64,000 bases of DNA from an uncultured Bacteroidia bacterium (lineage in GTDB: Bacteria; Bacteroidota; Bacteroidia; Bacteroidales; F082): positions 16,277-80,276 of the forward strand of contig CACXUM010000032.1 of assembly GCA_902770835.1 (NCBI GenBank), given 5' to 3'. Shown here piece by piece: positions 51,974 through 60,279 of this stretch (the stretch's first letter is position 1; every line of letters starts with the position of its first letter). Under the pieces are notes generated by a model, which was not told the origin of the DNA, ran no database searches, and worked only from the letters and a program-made list of their open reading frames with translations. A program made the position numbers and the translations under genes.

Positions 51974-53539
51974 ATGAAAACAAAAATCGTGTTTATGACC
52001 CTTTTGACTGCAATGCTCGCCTCGTGCGCACCCAAGGAAACCACTTTGACCTTCATTGAAACCACCGACACGCATGGGCGTTACGACGAGTTCGCCAACG
52101 ATGCTTTCCTCATCAAAAAGATGAAAACCGAATTGGGCGAAAAACTGATTCTTTTGGACAACGGCGACAATGTGCAAGGCACACCGTTCCAGTATTGCTC
52201 CAACCAAGACGCCGAGCATCCCAATCTCGTTTCCGTAGTGCTGAATTATTTCCCTTACGATGCGGTAGGCGTTGGAAATCACGACATTGAGGCTGGCCGC
52301 AAGGTATTCGACCGACTCTATTCCGAGTTGAAAATGCCCGTGGTTTGCGCCAATGTCATCGACGAAACGACCGGCGAGCCGTATTTCACTCCTTATATTA
52401 TACTGAAACGCGACGGCTTCAAGATTGCCGTGCTGGGGCTGCTCACGCCTTACGTCGTCACTTGGGTGCCCGACCGACTGAGGCCCGGACTGCGCTTCGA
52501 GCAATTGGAGGCCGCAGCCGAAAAATGGGTGAAAATCATCCACGAAAAGGAGCACCCTGACTTGATGATCGGCTTGTTCCATTCCGGCTGGGAGCCACAG
52601 ATGCAAAACCTGCCGCCCGACCATCCTTTGGGCCGCGAAAACGCCACGAAATGGGTGGCCGAGAATGTGCCCGGCTTCGACCTAATCTTCTATGGCCACG
52701 ACCACCGCGCCCGTGCCGAAAAAGTATTGAATATCAACGGAGAACCCGTTTATGTGCTCAATTCGGGCAATCGCGGCTATGGACTTGCCATGGCCGAAGT
52801 CACCTTGAAAAAAGGACAAAAGCCCCAAGTTACCTTTGAACTGAAGCCCACCGACGGCAAAGAGAAAGACGAAGCCTTCCTTGCCCTGCTCCAACCCTAT
52901 TTGGACCGCGCCGAGGCCTACAAACAGCGTGAAGTGGCCGAGTTGCCCGTCACCATCAGCAGCGACGAGGTTTTCAGCGGGCCTTGCCTTTGGGTCGACG
53001 AGATACACCGTTGCCAGTTTGAGACCGTCGAGTCCGAAGGCATCCACGCCGACATTTCGATGGCCGCGCCTCTCAGCGGCGGCAAGACCCTCGAAGCGGG
53101 AATGTTAAAAGTGAGCGACTTCTTCACTTGGTATCCTTTCGAGAACTCATTGGCAGTCATGGCCTTGACTGGCAAGGAGGTGAAGGATTTCCTCGAATAC
53201 GCCTACGAAATGAAAAGCCCGATTTACAATTTCGACTGCGCTGCGGGCATCATTTATGAAGTGACCGACAAGAACCCGATGGGCAACAGAATCAAGATAT
53301 TACGCATGGCCGACGGCACACCTTTTGACATGGAGAAGACTTACAACGTTGTGATGAATTCCTACCGCTCGATGGGCGGCGGCAACCACCTGATGAACGG
53401 CATCGGCTGGGCGCAAGAGGACATCAAGAACCATGTCGTTTGGCAAAGCGACCGTGATTTGCGCTCCCTCCTCATCGACTGGGCCGCGAAGAAAGGCGTG
53501 TTGGATAGCATACCGTTGAACAGTTGGACTATAAAATAA
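51974..53539 (+). CDS. 5'-nucleotidase/2',3'-cyclic phosphodiesterase family lipoprotein
   Basis: The 521-residue product has a lipoprotein signal (LLTAMLASC) and the metallophosphatase motifs TDTHGRYDE, LLDNGDNVQG, GVGNHDIEAG, HSGW and GHDHRARAEK. The C-terminal 5'-nucleotidase domain follows (TWYPFENSLAVMALTG, NSYRSMGGGNH). It should hydrolyse nucleotides at the outer membrane/periplasm (phosphate and nucleoside salvage). The start is the ATG at 51974. Confidence 0.92.
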   Translation: MKTKIVFMTLLTAMLASCAPKETTLTFIETTDTHGRYDEFANDAFLIKKMKTELGEKLILLDNGDNVQGTPFQYCSNQDAEHPNLVSVVLNYFPYDAVGVGNHDIEAGRKVFDRLYSELKMPVVCANVIDETTGEPYFTPYIILKRDGFKIAVLGLLTPYVVTWVPDRLRPGLRFEQLEAAAEKWVKIIHEKEHPDLMIGLFHSGWEPQMQNLPPDHPLGRENATKWVAENVPGFDLIFYGHDHRARAEKVLNINGEPVYVLNSGNRGYGLAMAEVTLKKGQKPQVTFELKPTDGKEKDEAFLALLQPYLDRAEAYKQREVAELPVTISSDEVFSGPCLWVDEIHRCQFETVESEGIHADISMAAPLSGGKTLEAGMLKVSDFFTWYPFENSLAVMALTGKEVKDFLEYAYEMKSPIYNFDCAAGIIYEVTDKNPMGNRIKILRMADGTPFDMEKTYNVVMNSYRSMGGGNHLMNGIGWAQEDIKNHVVWQSDRDLRSLLIDWAAKKGVLDSIPLNSWTIK

Positions 53540-53567
53540 ACGACGAAAGATTTGTTGGGCGTTGCCA

Positions 53568-53589
53568 ACAGTGGGGCATGCCCCACTGT
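53568..53589. repeat. Perfect 22-base palindrome
   Basis: ACAGTGGGGCATGCCCCACTGT is its own reverse complement. It lies between the 5'-nucleotidase gene and the DUF2851 gene, without a T-run, so it looks like a REP-type unit or a protein-binding site rather than a terminator. Confidence 0.6.
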
Positions 53590-53633
53590 CGCTACCGCGA
53601 GATGGCAAAGCCCGGAAATAGAATCGGAAAAAG

Positions 53634-54911
53634 ATGAAAGAAGAATTCCTATACTACCTCTGGGAGAACCGCCTGACCGACAACAACTTGCAAACCACAG
53701 AAGGCGAGAAGGTTGAAGTGGTTTCGACAGGCTACCGCAACACCAATTCCGGGCCTGACTTCTTGGAAGCCAAAATCCAAATCGGCGACAAACTTTGGGC
53801 TGGCCATGTGGAAATCCATGTGAAAAGCAGCGACTGGAACCGACACGGACACCAAACCGACAAGGCCTATCAGAATGTCATCCTCCATGTGGTATACGAA
53901 AACGACACCAAGGCCAACGACCTCCCGACCTTGGAACTGAAAGGCCGCTTCAACGACAATTTATTCCTTCAATATCAAACGTTTATCTCCTCAAAAAACT
54001 GGATTCCCTGCGAGAAAAGCATTGACCGAGTACCCGTTTTCACTCGCCTTTCGTGGTTAGACCGCATGGCTGTGGAACGCTTGGAAAGCAAGTCGGGAAA
54101 TGTCACCAAAATCTTGGAATCCAACCAATTCGACTGGGAAGACGCACTTTATAAACTCCTGATGCGCTATTTCGGCCTGAAAGTGAACAACGAAGCCTTT
54201 GAAACCTTGGCCAACATCTTGCCTTTCAAGACCTTGCTGAAACATGCCGACAACCTTTTGCAGTTGGAAGCCATGCTGATGGGCTGCGCGGGATTCCTTG
54301 AAAACGATTTCACCGAGGACTATCCCCTGCTGCTCAAGCGTGAGTTTGCCGTAATGAAAGCCAAATTCAACCTCCTGGCCATGCCCACCGAGCGTTGGAA
54401 GTTCATGCGAATGCGTCCGAGCAACTTCCCGACCCTCCGTTTGGCGCAAATGGCGCAATTGATTCACAAAAACGGCTGTCTTTTCTCCAAAATCCGCGAG
54501 GCGAAAAACGCTGCCGAGGTCAAGGTTCTGTTTGATGTGAAGGCATCTGAATATTGGGAAACGCATTGGCGGTTTAATCCCCCTGCCCCCCTTAAAAGGG
54601 GGACACCTAACCATACCCAAAAAGCGAAACATTTGGGCGAAACCACCGCCGATGTATTGATTATCAATGCCGTGACACCCTTGTTGTTTTGCTATGGCAA
54701 ACTACATAAGGACGAATCGGTGTGCGAGACGGCCATGCAGTTCTTGGAAGAGACTGAGGCTGAGGACAATGCCATCATCCGACATTTCGCCTCATGCGGC
54801 ATCAAGGCGGAAAACGCCATGCAGACCCAAGCCCTGTTGCACCTTTATAATATGTATTGCAAGCGAAAACGGTGCTTGGAATGTAGGATTGGGGCTGTGC
54901 TGCTGCGGTGA
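53634..54911 (+). CDS. DUF2851 family protein
   Basis: The 425-residue product belongs to the DUF2851 family, found mostly in Bacteroidota and of unknown function. The start EEFLYYLWENRLTDNN and TGYRNTNSGPDFLEAKIQIGDKLWAGHVEIHVKSSDW-type motif (in part: NSGPDFLEAKI, WAGHVEIH) are typical and resemble a PD-(D/E)XK core, which is an inference. Residues about 314-324 (FNPPAPLKRGTP) are encoded by a dispersed repeat (54576-54602) and look inserted without breaking the frame. Confidence 0.85.
   Translation: MKEEFLYYLWENRLTDNNLQTTEGEKVEVVSTGYRNTNSGPDFLEAKIQIGDKLWAGHVEIHVKSSDWNRHGHQTDKAYQNVILHVVYENDTKANDLPTLELKGRFNDNLFLQYQTFISSKNWIPCEKSIDRVPVFTRLSWLDRMAVERLESKSGNVTKILESNQFDWEDALYKLLMRYFGLKVNNEAFETLANILPFKTLLKHADNLLQLEAMLMGCAGFLENDFTEDYPLLLKREFAVMKAKFNLLAMPTERWKFMRMRPSNFPTLRLAQMAQLIHKNGCLFSKIREAKNAAEVKVLFDVKASEYWETHWRFNPPAPLKRGTPNHTQKAKHLGETTADVLIINAVTPLLFCYGKLHKDESVCETAMQFLEETEAEDNAIIRHFASCGIKAENAMQTQALLHLYNMYCKRKRCLECRIGAVLLR
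54576..54602. repeat. C-rich/G-rich hairpin repeat inside the DUF2851 gene
   Basis: The 18-base sequence AATCCCCCTGCCCCCCTT is identical to 5117-5134; AAAAGGGGG follows, so the hairpin is kept. In this copy it is translated in frame. Confidence 0.8.
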
Positions 54912-54917
54912 TCCTTG

Positions 54918-54934
54918 TCACCAAGCTGGTGACA
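54918..54934. repeat. Hairpin after DUF2851, first
   Basis: GTCACCA-AGC-TGGTGAC, seven perfect pairs. Starts seven bases after the stop codon; no T-run. Confidence 0.6.
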
Positions 54935-54952
54935 GATTAAGTGTTACAATTC

Positions 54953-54971
54953 GTCAGCAACCTGCTGACGG
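54953..54971. repeat. Hairpin after DUF2851, second
   Basis: CGTCAGCA-ACC-TGCTGACG, eight perfect pairs. The two hairpins stand 18 bases apart and precede the -7 box at 54987. Confidence 0.6.
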
Positions 54972-54986
54972 AATGAAATTATTCCA

Positions 54987-54994
54987 TATTTTTG
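54987..54994 (+). promoter_or_regulatory. -7 box for the structured leader and the mod-res operon
   Basis: TATTTTTG matches TAnnTTTG. Transcription from here would give a leader of about 290 bases before mod, containing the nested hairpin. A tiny frame of five codons starts at 55012. Confidence 0.5.
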
Positions 54995-55083
54995 CGCCAA
55001 CAAACCAACAAATGAATTGGATGAAATAAATACTGAAAACAACTAACATATTATAAACCATAGCGTTTGCAATTTATTCGAGA

Positions 55084-55199
55084 CTTTCCGAAAATTTGGC
55101 GATTAGAAGAAAAGTCCCGTAATGAGTAAGTTCAAGCGTCCATGCGTAAGCGTGGACGGAACTCATTGACGGGACAGGTCGGCCAAATACCTCGGAAAG
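55084..55199 (+). ncRNA. Nested hairpin RNA candidate upstream of the type III R-M operon
   Basis: A 116-base region folds into one long stem of four helices: CTTTCCGA (55084-55091) with TCGGAAAG (55192-55199); ATTTGGC (55094-55100) with GCCAAAT (55182-55188); GTCCCGT plus AATGAGT (55114-55127) with ACTCATT and ACGGGAC (55161-55175, one bulged G); and CGTCCATGC (55137-55145) with GCGTGGACG (55150-55158). The apical loop is GTAA, a GNRA tetraloop only when read on the plus strand, which suggests a plus-strand RNA. I recognise no Rfam family. It ends 92 bases before mod. Confidence 0.6.
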
Positions 55200-55291
55200 C
55201 GATGAGCGAAATCCGCGCTTTTCGTTTTCCCTAAATTTGTCCACCTGTTGTCATCGAACAAGTTCCCAACCGCTATCTTAAAGCATGGAAT

Positions 55292-56896
55292 ATGAACACC
55301 ATAAAGGACAAATTGATTGCCGAAATCGACAAGCGTGTGGCAGACAAAATTTTGGAACCTGCCAATGCTGAATTGCTGAAAAAGTTGATTCGCCAAGCGG
55401 ACAACGATAATGAGGCTATGTCGATTGCCGAATTAGGCACCACTTACAAGCGTACTGGCCTGCACTTCGATAAGCGGTTGGAACGCATGACCGATGACAT
55501 TTGTTATTTCAAGAAAAATGAGGCTCTGAGTTTCTATACCGATGATGGCAAGCCTATTCACAAACTTATCATTGGCGACAACTACCAAGCCTTGCAAAAC
55601 CTTCTGATTCAATACAAAGGAAAGATTGATGTCATTTACATCGACCCTCCGTATGGCAAGGACAGTATGGGCGAATTTGCCCAAACCAATTACGAAAATG
55701 CCATCACGCGCGACAACTTGCTTTCGATGCTCTATCCGCGACTGATGTTGGCCAAAATGCTTCTTTCGGATAGCGGTGTCATCTTTTGCAGCATTGATGA
55801 CCGCAATCAGGCATACGTGAAATGCTTGTTTGATGAGGTGTTTGGGGAAATGAGTTTTGTCGCAACGATTCCTTGGAGAAAAAGAACTGCGAAATCTGAT
55901 GTGCCTTTTGGAATCTCTCAAGATTACGAATGGATTATGTGCTATGGTAAAGAATATTTTCAATCTGGAATAGAAAAAGAAACAAGGAAGTATTACGAGA
56001 CACCAGATTTTCCAAATAGACCTTGGCGAATCCATGATATGACGACTCAAAGGTCTGCAAAAGAAAGGCCAAATTGCTTTTTTATGGTAATCAATCCTAA
56101 AACTGGAGAAAAGTATCCTCCCAACCCCAATCGAGTATGGGCAAATAATGAGGAAACGTTTAAAGAATACTATTTCAATAATAGAATCATCTTTCCAGGA
56201 GACTATGATTTTTTAAGCATTACAAAACCTGTAATTCGCTATTGGAAAGAAGACGATGAAAAGAAATCTGGAGATTTTTTGGGATTTGTGGCTGCAAGTA
56301 CAGATTTACCAAAAGAGGTGGGTATGACCTTGGATGGTACAAAAGATATTACAAGTATTTTTGGAGATAAATCTTTTGGCTTTCCAAAACCTGTTTCGCT
56401 GATTCAATATATTTTGAGACTAGCAAATCCTCTATCAAAAAAATCAATCATCCTTGACTTCTTCGCTGGCAGCGGAACCACAGGCCACGCCGTATTGGAA
56501 TTAAACAAGAAAGACGAAGGCAACCGCACTTTTATCCTTTGCCAACTGAACGAAACGACACCCACCACGCCAAACGGCATTGCCTACGATGTTACGGCCA
56601 AGCGTTTGAAACGCATTATGACGGGCGAGTGCTACGACGGTACGAAAGATTTCAAATGGATAAAAGAAAACAAAATGTACGGAGGCAATCTTGATGTGTA
56701 TGACCTTGCAACCGTAGCCAATTTTGCCGATACCGATGGCAAGACGCCGTTTGAAGTCATCGATGAAACGTTATACGGGCAAGAAAAGTTCCAGACGTTG
56801 CGGGAAAAGGTGGAATGGGTATGCAGTAATTTCAGCAATGCCCAAAAGAATGTTGAAAACGATGACGAATGGAAGAAACGAATTGCGGAGGGCTAA
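55292..56896 (+). CDS. mod: Type III restriction-modification DNA methyltransferase subunit
   Basis: Mod modifies the recognition site and is needed by Res for cleavage. The 534-residue product is a beta-class amino methyltransferase: catalytic motif IDPPYG (residues 117-122) first, SAM-binding motif DFFAGSGTTGHAV (about 389-401) later, and the target recognition domain between them (about 190-380). The bases that encode this middle part (55860-56440) are clearly more AT-rich than both flanks, a mark of domain exchange. The res gene follows after a three-base gap. No phase-variable repeat tract was seen. Confidence 0.94.
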   Translation: MNTIKDKLIAEIDKRVADKILEPANAELLKKLIRQADNDNEAMSIAELGTTYKRTGLHFDKRLERMTDDICYFKKNEALSFYTDDGKPIHKLIIGDNYQALQNLLIQYKGKIDVIYIDPPYGKDSMGEFAQTNYENAITRDNLLSMLYPRLMLAKMLLSDSGVIFCSIDDRNQAYVKCLFDEVFGEMSFVATIPWRKRTAKSDVPFGISQDYEWIMCYGKEYFQSGIEKETRKYYETPDFPNRPWRIHDMTTQRSAKERPNCFFMVINPKTGEKYPPNPNRVWANNEETFKEYYFNNRIIFPGDYDFLSITKPVIRYWKEDDEKKSGDFLGFVAASTDLPKEVGMTLDGTKDITSIFGDKSFGFPKPVSLIQYILRLANPLSKKSIILDFFAGSGTTGHAVLELNKKDEGNRTFILCQLNETTPTTPNGIAYDVTAKRLKRIMTGECYDGTKDFKWIKENKMYGGNLDVYDLATVANFADTDGKTPFEVIDETLYGQEKFQTLREKVEWVCSNFSNAQKNVENDDEWKKRIAEG

Positions 56897-56899
56897 ACC

Positions 56900-59026
56900 A
56901 TGTTGCAAGAAGCGATTGATTTACAGCAAAATGCCGTTGCGGAATTGGTAAACAAGCTCAAGTCGAAAAAGGAAATCACTTTCCGTGCTCCAACAGGCAG
57001 CGGCAAGACCCGTATGATGGCTGACTTTATGAATCGCGTCATTGAGCAGCAGCCGGAAGTGGTCTTTTTGGTTTCTTCACTATCCAAAGGCAACTTGGCG
57101 GAGCAAAACTATAAGGTGTTTCGCGATTGTGCTGAGCGCGGCATATTTTCCAAGTTGCGTCCTCATTTGATTTCGACGGAACTCTCAGGGGAAGAAGGAC
57201 TATTCATCCCTTTGGATTATAATGTGTATGTTCTTCCACGCGACCTATACAAAAGCGGAGGCCGACTGATGCAGGGCGCGATGATGAATTTCTTGGATCA
57301 AATCACATCCAACTTGTTTGGCAAAGGGAAGAACAAAACGATTTATCTCATCAAGGACGAGTGCCACCAAGCCACCAACAACCTCGACAACCTTTCGGCG
57401 CATTTCTTCTCAAAGACCATCAATTTTTCGGCAACACCCAACCTGAAACGTGGCCAAAATCCTGACGTAGAAATTACGGATGAAGAGGCCGTAGCCGCAA
57501 AGTTGATTAAAGAGGTGCAAATGGGAAGTGATGAAGATACGGTCGAGGCTGCCATTTGCAAGTTTGAGGAAATCAAGGAAGATTACAGAAACTTGTTGGG
57601 CGTGAATCCCTGCCTCATCATCCAGATTTCCAACAAGGACAAGGCCGAACAAGAATGGGCGAACATTGAATCCATTTTGACCAAAACCGAGCACCAGCAC
57701 CTGAAATGGATGTCGATAGTGGACAAGAAGGAAAAATGCAAGACCAACGACAAATTAGGCAAACTGCCTGTGGCCCGATGGAAAGACTATGCCAAGGAAA
57801 GCGCATCCACTATTGATGTTATCGTTTTCAAGATGGTGATTTCGGAAGGTTGGGACATTCCTCGTGCTTGTATGCTGTATCAGGTTCGTGACACGCAAAG
57901 CAAACAATTGGATGAACAAGTGATGGGGCGTGTACGCCGCAATCCGCGTTTGCTTGATTTTGAGCATCTTTCCAAAGAAGCGCAGGAATTGGCAATGACC
58001 GCTTGGGTTTGGGGCATTCCGCCTGATAGTGTCAGAAAGTCCTATCAAGTGAAACTCTATGGCAATCCGAAAGACATACCCGATGCTGTAAAGATAAAGA
58101 CGACGCGCCTGAAACCGCTGACGGAAAGAGCCGATTTCGATGTGTCGAAATTCTTGGAGGCTATGCCGACGATAGGGACACATTCCAGCATTTTCGAGAT
58201 GTATGCCCGATTGCAAAAGTGCAACAACGATGTGAAGAAGCTGTGTTATGAATATGCCGATGGCGACATTATGAAATGGTGGCTTTTTTGCGAGTATGCA
58301 GATAAGGTCAGGAAGTCGTACGAGCAATACATTTGCGATTATGCCCAAAGTATGGAAATTGTGAAAGACGAGAACGATATGGACAAAGAGGTATCGTTCC
58401 CAATGACTTCTATGTATACTGACAACCAGCATTATGAGAATATCAGTGATTGGGTTTGGAAAAGGAAAGACGGTCACGACCGATTCTCGTTCGACAGTGA
58501 GGCAGAACGAGGATGGGCTTCGATTCTGAAGGACTTGTCACGTGACGAAATGGATAAGGTTGAGGTCGGAGAGTTTAATCCAGCCTACAAACAAGGTCAG
58601 TTGAGGACAGATGGAACAACTGAACCGATTCGGTTGAGTGATGAAAGCAAGTTTTTGTGGGGCAAGAACTATTTGATGAACTCAGAAATCAGGTACGAGT
58701 ATTATCTGAATGGTGTTCACAACTCATATCCTGATTTTGTGATGAAAGACCGTCAAGGCTATCTTCATCTGTTTGAGGTGAAAAGTGTCAATGTTTCCAA
58801 TGCTTCGCAATTTGATTCGGAGGAATACAAAACGAAAGTCAATGCATTGAAAGAATGTTACAAGCAATGTTCCAAACTCACGGATTATGCCTTTTATCTT
58901 CCAGTGCTAAAGGATGAATCGTGGCACATTTATCGTTATTTGAAAGGAGAGGAGGATACATTGAGCAAAGAGCAGTTCGTCAACGCAATAAAAACCCCTG
59001 CGGCAATGCGATACAATGATAAATGA
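56900..59026 (+). CDS. res: Type III restriction enzyme Res subunit
   Basis: Res is the ATP-dependent endonuclease of the type III system. The 708-residue product has the SF2 helicase motifs: Walker A RAPTGSGKTRMM (29-40), the DEAD-like KDECHQA (about 152), FSATPNLKRG (motif III) and the RVRRNPR-type motif VI. A C-terminal PD-(D/E)XK nuclease follows (YPDFVMKDRQGYLHLFEVKS, about 612-630). It is somewhat shorter than classical Res (about 900 residues). No gap or stop interrupts the frame, so the system looks intact. Confidence 0.94.
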   Translation: MLQEAIDLQQNAVAELVNKLKSKKEITFRAPTGSGKTRMMADFMNRVIEQQPEVVFLVSSLSKGNLAEQNYKVFRDCAERGIFSKLRPHLISTELSGEEGLFIPLDYNVYVLPRDLYKSGGRLMQGAMMNFLDQITSNLFGKGKNKTIYLIKDECHQATNNLDNLSAHFFSKTINFSATPNLKRGQNPDVEITDEEAVAAKLIKEVQMGSDEDTVEAAICKFEEIKEDYRNLLGVNPCLIIQISNKDKAEQEWANIESILTKTEHQHLKWMSIVDKKEKCKTNDKLGKLPVARWKDYAKESASTIDVIVFKMVISEGWDIPRACMLYQVRDTQSKQLDEQVMGRVRRNPRLLDFEHLSKEAQELAMTAWVWGIPPDSVRKSYQVKLYGNPKDIPDAVKIKTTRLKPLTERADFDVSKFLEAMPTIGTHSSIFEMYARLQKCNNDVKKLCYEYADGDIMKWWLFCEYADKVRKSYEQYICDYAQSMEIVKDENDMDKEVSFPMTSMYTDNQHYENISDWVWKRKDGHDRFSFDSEAERGWASILKDLSRDEMDKVEVGEFNPAYKQGQLRTDGTTEPIRLSDESKFLWGKNYLMNSEIRYEYYLNGVHNSYPDFVMKDRQGYLHLFEVKSVNVSNASQFDSEEYKTKVNALKECYKQCSKLTDYAFYLPVLKDESWHIYRYLKGEEDTLSKEQFVNAIKTPAAMRYNDK

Positions 59027-59076
59027 AAGGCGAATCAAACAATGACGACATTAGTTTTTCTTTTGATATATGGATG

Positions 59077-59092
59077 CCAATTATATAATTGG
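59077..59092. repeat. Perfect AT-rich palindrome
   Basis: CCAATTATATAATTGG is self-complementary. It lies 50 bases after the res stop and 92 bases before the -7 box of the DUF3791 gene. Confidence 0.5.
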
Positions 59093-59183
59093 TGTTGTGG
59101 AATAAAAGCCTGTTCGCTTATGTCCTCAAACATCCGATAAAACGGTTTTTCATAGTTTTTGAAGCATACTCATGTTTTTTTAT

Positions 59184-59191
59184 TACTTTTG
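59184..59191 (+). promoter_or_regulatory. -7 box of the DUF3791-DUF3990 operon
   Basis: TACTTTTG, with a TTG at 59159-59161 (22 bases upstream). The ATG at 59212 follows 20 bases later. Confidence 0.55.
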
Positions 59192-59211
59192 CAGTGAGAA
59201 ACAGGAACTTT

Positions 59212-59463
59212 ATGCTAAAGAGTACGACCAAGAGAAAGACCGAGCAATTAATGATATTTGTGGCTTCTTGTGTGGAATCAGCAGCAAGGGCTGAAAATGT
59301 GTCGTCATCCGACATGTACAGAAGAATGAAGCGAGTGGGGCTGATTGAGGGCTTTATCATCAAGTGCTACGAAGGCCTTCACACCCAAAGCCGACAACAT
59401 GTCACCGAAGACGTATTGGGTGCCCTCGCCATTTGGGAATCCAAGAAAGGAGTACGCGCATGA
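59212..59463 (+). CDS. DUF3791 small protein
   Basis: The 83-residue product matches the DUF3791 pattern: a helical part (QLMIFVASCVESAARAENVSS, residues about 12-32), DMYRRM and the CYEGLHTQSRQHVTEDVL end. The family is small, lacks catalytic residues and occurs next to DUF3990 genes, so a partner or antitoxin role is likely (inference). The ATG at 59212 follows the promoter. Earlier frame extension to 59089 overlaps the promoter. Its stop overlaps the start of the DUF3990 gene by four bases (ATGA). Confidence 0.8.
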   Translation: MLKSTTKRKTEQLMIFVASCVESAARAENVSSSDMYRRMKRVGLIEGFIIKCYEGLHTQSRQHVTEDVLGALAIWESKKGVRA

Positions 59464-59957
59464 GAAAGGTGTTCCACGGAGGCATTGAAACGATTGAGCA
59501 GCCCCTGGTGCATATTGGTCGCGACAACCTTGATTTTGGCAAAGGTTTCTACGTCACCGATGTCTTAAGCCAAGCCAAGACCTGGGCAACGACCAAGAGC
59601 AGATATTACATGGATGCTGTTGGCTTTATCAACCACTATCTCTTTGATTTTGACAAAGCCGTTGCTGAATTTCGATATAAGAAGTTTGAACACTACGATG
59701 CCGAATGGCTTCATTTCATCGTGGATTGCCGTAGCGGAAAGACGGTTTGGAAAGACTTCGACTTCATCGAAGGCGGAGTGGCCAATGATAGTGTGATTGA
59801 TACAGTCGAAAGTTTTATGGCTGGTCTCATTGACGAGGGAAAAGCCTTGGGATTGTTGGCCCAACATCGACCCAACAACCAAATTTGCATCCTGAACCAA
59901 AGGATAATCGACACTTGCTTGAAATTCGAGAAAGCTGTCAAAATGAAAGGAAAGTGA
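59460..59957 (+). CDS. DUF3990 protein, predicted ADP-ribosyltransferase
   Basis: The 165-residue product shows the DUF3990 pattern, which I place with the ADP-ribosyltransferase superfamily: FHGG (5-8, the H-G of motif 1), LDFGKGFYVTD (24-34, with the aromatic residue of motif 2), EWLHFIVDCR (82-91), GGVANDSV (105-112) and RPNNQICI (137-144) near the end. It should modify a cellular target, but none can be named. Translational coupling to the DUF3791 gene and a third small gene one base after its stop suggests a toxin-antitoxin-like unit. Confidence 0.78.
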   Translation: MRKVFHGGIETIEQPLVHIGRDNLDFGKGFYVTDVLSQAKTWATTKSRYYMDAVGFINHYLFDFDKAVAEFRYKKFEHYDAEWLHFIVDCRSGKTVWKDFDFIEGGVANDSVIDTVESFMAGLIDEGKALGLLAQHRPNNQICILNQRIIDTCLKFEKAVKMKGK

Positions 59958-59958
59958 T

Positions 59959-60162
59959 ATGTTAAGCGATTTGTTAATGTGGAACAAGATTGGTCGCATC
60001 GTTACCCTGCTGGCCGAACGCCTTGATGTCTCTGGCGAGCGTGCCTTGGACATTTTCTACACATCAAAAACAAATGAACGGCTTCACGATCCTGCAACAC
60101 TGTTGTACACTTTTGGGGACTTATATATCGTTGATGAAGTAATTAGAGAGCTTCAAAAGTGA
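59959..60162 (+). CDS. Small protein of the DUF3990 cassette
   Basis: The 67-residue product starts one base after the DUF3990 stop. It has a helical N-terminus (LLAERLDVSGERALDIF) and an end (LLYTFGDLYIVDEVIRELQ) with a pattern similar to the DUF3791 protein (helix, loop, then an amphipathic helix). I think it may be a second antitoxin-like partner or a distant paralogue of the first. No enzyme motif. Confidence 0.65.
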   Translation: MLSDLLMWNKIGRIVTLLAERLDVSGERALDIFYTSKTNERLHDPATLLYTFGDLYIVDEVIRELQK

Positions 60163-60205
60163 GTTCCTTGTGGAATTGCTCGTAAGCTATCAACAAACTT
60201 ATTCG

Positions 60206-60213
60206 TATTTTTG
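60206..60213 (+). promoter_or_regulatory. -7 box of the subtilase gene
   Basis: TATTTTTG, with the ATG at 60280, 67 bases downstream. Confidence 0.5.
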
Positions 60214-60279
60214 CACGCGCAAACGATGTTTAGAATGTCGTATCGGAAATGTAATGTAACACAAAATCAATCAAATACC

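Noticed and set aside
55084-55199. Nested hairpin as tmRNA, RNase P RNA or SRP RNA
   Set aside because: None of the conserved sequence blocks of these RNAs is visible and the single-rod shape does not match them. I kept it as an unassigned RNA candidate.
55084-55199. Hairpin as a retron msr/msd
   Set aside because: No reverse transcriptase gene lies near it and the required inverted repeat layout with a priming guanosine could not be shown.
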